Shown here piece by piece: positions 36,397 to 38,141 of a stretch of 38,141 nt of DNA. The stretch is from positions 1-38,141 of the forward strand of contig JAMCSM010000050.1 of NCBI GenBank assembly GCA_023380915.1, read 5' to 3'. Numbering within the stretch: position 1 is the stretch's first letter; every line of letters starts with the position of its first letter. Made by a program: the position numbers and the translations under genes. This DNA is from Actinomycetota bacterium (GTDB lineage: Bacteria; Actinomycetota; Humimicrobiia; Humimicrobiales; Humimicrobiaceae). The notes below the pieces were generated by a model, which saw only the letters and a list, made by a program, of their open reading frames with translations, made no database searches and was not told the origin of the DNA.

Positions 36397-37593
36397 ATGC
36401 AAAACTATAAGGAATCAGCTATTGAAAGACTTTCAAAAACTTCCCAGGATATGGAAATATGGTGGGATTCATCACCGTTAATTTTTAAGTCATGGGCTAA
36501 AAAAGTTCTTGATAGTACTGAACCCGGATACAGAGAAACCATGGAAAATCAGTTAAATAAATTATTTGATTATAAAAAACCCGAAGAAATAGTCTTTGAT
36601 GGAGTTACTACAAATCCAAAGCTGACAAGCAAAGTACTGGAACTTATTCCAGAAGCTGTAAATCCAACTGTTGACAGGCTTATAAGGGAAAATCCTGCAA
36701 AAACCGATTATGAAATTGCATGGGAAGTATATAAAGCTATAACTGCAGATGGAACAAAATTGTATATGCCCTTGTTTGAAAAATCAAAATATAAAAAAGG
36801 TTATGTAAGTGCACAGGTCGATCCTAATCAGATAACAAATACAAGGGAAATGCTGCGTCAGGCTCTTGAGCTTAAAAAACTTGGCGATAATATAATGATC
36901 AAATGCCCCGGCTCCAAAGAAGGTATTTATGTAATCCAGTTACTTACTGCTCTTGGAATCCCAACCAATTCAACTCTGGTATTTGATGTTCCTCAAGTTG
37001 TAGCAGTTGCAGAATCTGTAAAAAAAGGTTTTGAGATGGGTAAAAACAATGGTATTGATTACAGCAAATGGCGTTCAGTTATTACCATCATGCTTGCAAG
37101 ATTTGAAGACAGGGAGCAGTATACAGAAAGTGCAAAATCAGTAGGGATTGAACTTGACGGCGAACTTAAAAGATGGACGGGAATAGCAATTGCAAAAAAA
37201 GCATTAAGCATATTAAATAATCCGGAAAACGGATATAAATCAAAACTGCTTTTGTGCTCAACAAGGATAGGACCTTCTCCGGATGTGGTTTATCATATTG
37301 AAAAAATTGCAGGTGCAAATATGGTATTTACCATTAATCCTGAAATGATTTTTGATTTCAATAAGCTGTATAGGGAAAAAGATGTTACATGCAGTTGGGA
37401 AGAAGAAGTGCCCAAACAAATAATGGAAAAACTTTTAGGAATACCTTACTTCCAAGCAGGTTATGATGCTCATGGCATAAAAGATGTTGATTTTGTTAAT
37501 CAGCCGTCATTTCAGTACACTGCAAATGAGTTTGCAGGATCAATGAAATATATTGAAAGTTATGTTGTAGAAAGAAAAAAACTAATTAAATAA
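36397..37593 (+). CDS. tal: Transaldolase
   Basis: This 398-residue protein belongs to the transaldolase family. IVFDGVTTNPKLTSKVL near residue 67 is the N-terminal signature. NIMIKCPGSKEG near 165 contains the Schiff-base lysine, K169. GIPTNSTLVFDVPQV near 187 continues the barrel. It transfers a dihydroxyacetone unit between sedoheptulose 7-phosphate and glyceraldehyde 3-phosphate. It is longer than Tal/MipB types (about 220-320 residues) because of N- and C-terminal extensions. Ribosome binding site GAGGAG. With transketolase and RpiB it completes a non-oxidative pentose phosphate route in this block. Confidence 0.87.
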   Translation: MQNYKESAIERLSKTSQDMEIWWDSSPLIFKSWAKKVLDSTEPGYRETMENQLNKLFDYKKPEEIVFDGVTTNPKLTSKVLELIPEAVNPTVDRLIRENPAKTDYEIAWEVYKAITADGTKLYMPLFEKSKYKKGYVSAQVDPNQITNTREMLRQALELKKLGDNIMIKCPGSKEGIYVIQLLTALGIPTNSTLVFDVPQVVAVAESVKKGFEMGKNNGIDYSKWRSVITIMLARFEDREQYTESAKSVGIELDGELKRWTGIAIAKKALSILNNPENGYKSKLLLCSTRIGPSPDVVYHIEKIAGANMVFTINPEMIFDFNKLYREKDVTCSWEEEVPKQIMEKLLGIPYFQAGYDAHGIKDVDFVNQPSFQYTANEFAGSMKYIESYVVERKKLIK

Positions 37594-37603
37594 ATGATTT
37601 ATT

Positions 37604-37710
37604 AAAAAAATTTATGAAGTAGATCCACTTATATGTCCTAATGTGGCTCTCATATGAGAATTATTGCATTTATAGAAGACTATAAGGTGATTAAGAAATA
37701 TCCACTGTGA
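37604..37710 (+). pseudogene. Frameshifted C-terminal remnant of a zinc-ribbon transposase (IS91-like)
   Basis: One frame reads KKIYEVDPLICPN, the next GSHMRIIAFIEDYKVIKK. Adding one A at about 37641 restores CPKCGSHMRIIAFIED, which matches the C-terminal zinc ribbon of IS91/IS801-like transposases (vdPLiCPkCgg.MriiafIed). The match then stops at TGA 37708-37710. It is a short relic with a single-base deletion. The following ~160 bases to 37869 show no gene. Confidence 0.55.
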
Positions 37711-37869
37711 CTATGATAGCATTTATTTTACCATAGAGACACTCCGGATTTGATGTTTACTGCACCGGTGGAACTTAAGAAAAACCATATTAACTAAAAA
37801 ATAAGTTCATAGTCAATAACCCAAAAATTCCCAATATTATTAGCCCTACAAAAATTATCCCTGATATTT

Positions 37870-38014
37870 TTATGGATTTTCCGGCTTATATGCTTCATCA
37901 CGACTGTATTTTAAGACTGGAAGCTGATTTCTGATTTGTTCGACATAGTCAAGGTCAATTTCACAGTGCAACAATCCTTCTTTTTCATCTTTTTCTGCAA
38001 TGATTTTCCCCCAT
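37870..38014 (-). pseudogene. C-terminal fragment of a nitrilase-family (carbon-nitrogen hydrolase) protein
   Basis: On the minus strand, in a frame different from the cbiA piece above it, about 47 codons read GKIIAEKDEKEGLLHCEIDL, then DYVEQIRNQLPVLKYSRDEA and a TAA at 37872-37870. This is the typical end of a carbon-nitrogen hydrolase (G.vIAea...E..L.aEIDLd.v...R...PvlkdRR...Y). No start, no catalytic Glu-Lys-Cys portion is present. It is a tail joined to foreign upstream sequence. Confidence 0.6.
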
Positions 38015-38141
38015 ATTCCGCATATATTGGCAGTCCCTGCCTGTAAAGTTTTACAATAGCCTTTTTCAATGATTCATTATCCGATAATTGTTTTGCAAAT
38101 ATTTCAGGAAAACCTCCCCACAGAATCAATAAATCAATATC
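38015..38141 (-). pseudogene. Internal fragment of CbiA/CobB-type cobyrinate a,c-diamide synthase, broken off at the nitrilase junction
   Basis: The minus strand is open from the window edge and reads DIDLLILWGGFPEIFAKQLS, continuing through SLKKAIVKLYRQGLPIYAEY then GG. This is the start of the glutaminase domain of cobyrinate diamide synthases (gGfPE.fA..L..N.....i......glpiyAECGG). The usual nucleophile Cys of AECGG reads Tyr here, and homology ends there. The frame continues without homology to a TGA at 37913-37911. If the gene upstream of the window is otherwise intact, it is truncated and inactive. Confidence 0.55.

Overview
The window is AT-rich, mostly plus-strand bacterial DNA. It codes for a class E-type sortase with a sortase substrate, a PASTA-tailed class A penicillin-binding protein, GatCAB plus GltX (indirect Gln/Asn-tRNA charging), a split transketolase, a SorC regulator, a GlcD/GlcF oxidase pair and a RACo/RamA-type corrinoid-protein activator. 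Together these suggest an anaerobic, fermentative, single-membrane bacterium, possibly a deep actinobacterial or clostridia-like lineage. This is inference; there is no rRNA to settle it. No tRNA, rRNA or CRISPR array was seen.

Layout. 1-900: the tail of an unidentified ORF and a VapBC-like toxin-antitoxin pair. 1169-6374: FAD oxidase (GlcD-like), CCG-domain iron-sulfur protein (GlcF-like), a GcvH-like lipoyl protein and, overlapping it, a 2Fe-2S/ASKHA reductive activator. 6484-7323: a family 3 solute-binding lipoprotein that seems to start at ATT. 7400-10363: a surface-protein locus with promoter, structured leader with terminator hairpin, a secreted pilin-like protein broken by an in-frame TAG, and the sortase; a coiled-coil membrane protein and ligA follow. 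13368-17819: Gfo/Idh/MocA oxidoreductase, FGGY kinase, CPBP protease, methyltransferase. 17958-23836: gatC, gatA, gatB, a phosphofructokinase and a divergent acetate-kinase homologue. 24181-27941 (minus strand): penicillin-binding protein and gltX. 28138-37593: a sugar-phosphate block with class II aldolase, PHP phosphoesterase, split transketolase, RpiB, SorC regulator, TPP-dependent E1 alpha and beta, and transaldolase. 37604-38141: a frameshifted transposase remnant and an out-of-frame join between a cbiA piece and a nitrilase tail.

Most notable non-coding signals. (1) Three copies of a ~226-229 bp element at 23.9, 30.2 and 33.9 kb, with terminal inverted repeats, 9-bp target duplications and co-varying internal hairpins: a non-autonomous (MITE-like) transposable element. 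(2) Two sites with the same geometry, TTGCA-N4-TGCAA plus a third TTGCA half-site, overlapping the promoters of the aldolase and E1-alpha genes. They are probably the operators of the SorC regulator encoded between them.

How the genes fit together: the 28-37.6 kb block interconverts triose, pentose and hexose phosphates and sends product into a TPP-dependent 2-oxoacid decarboxylase, apparently under one sugar-phosphate-sensing regulator. The 1.2-6.4 kb operon joins 2-hydroxyacid-type oxidation, a lipoyl carrier and a corrinoid-activator-like ATPase, with no methyltransferase or corrinoid protein nearby. Its role is the main biochemical puzzle here.
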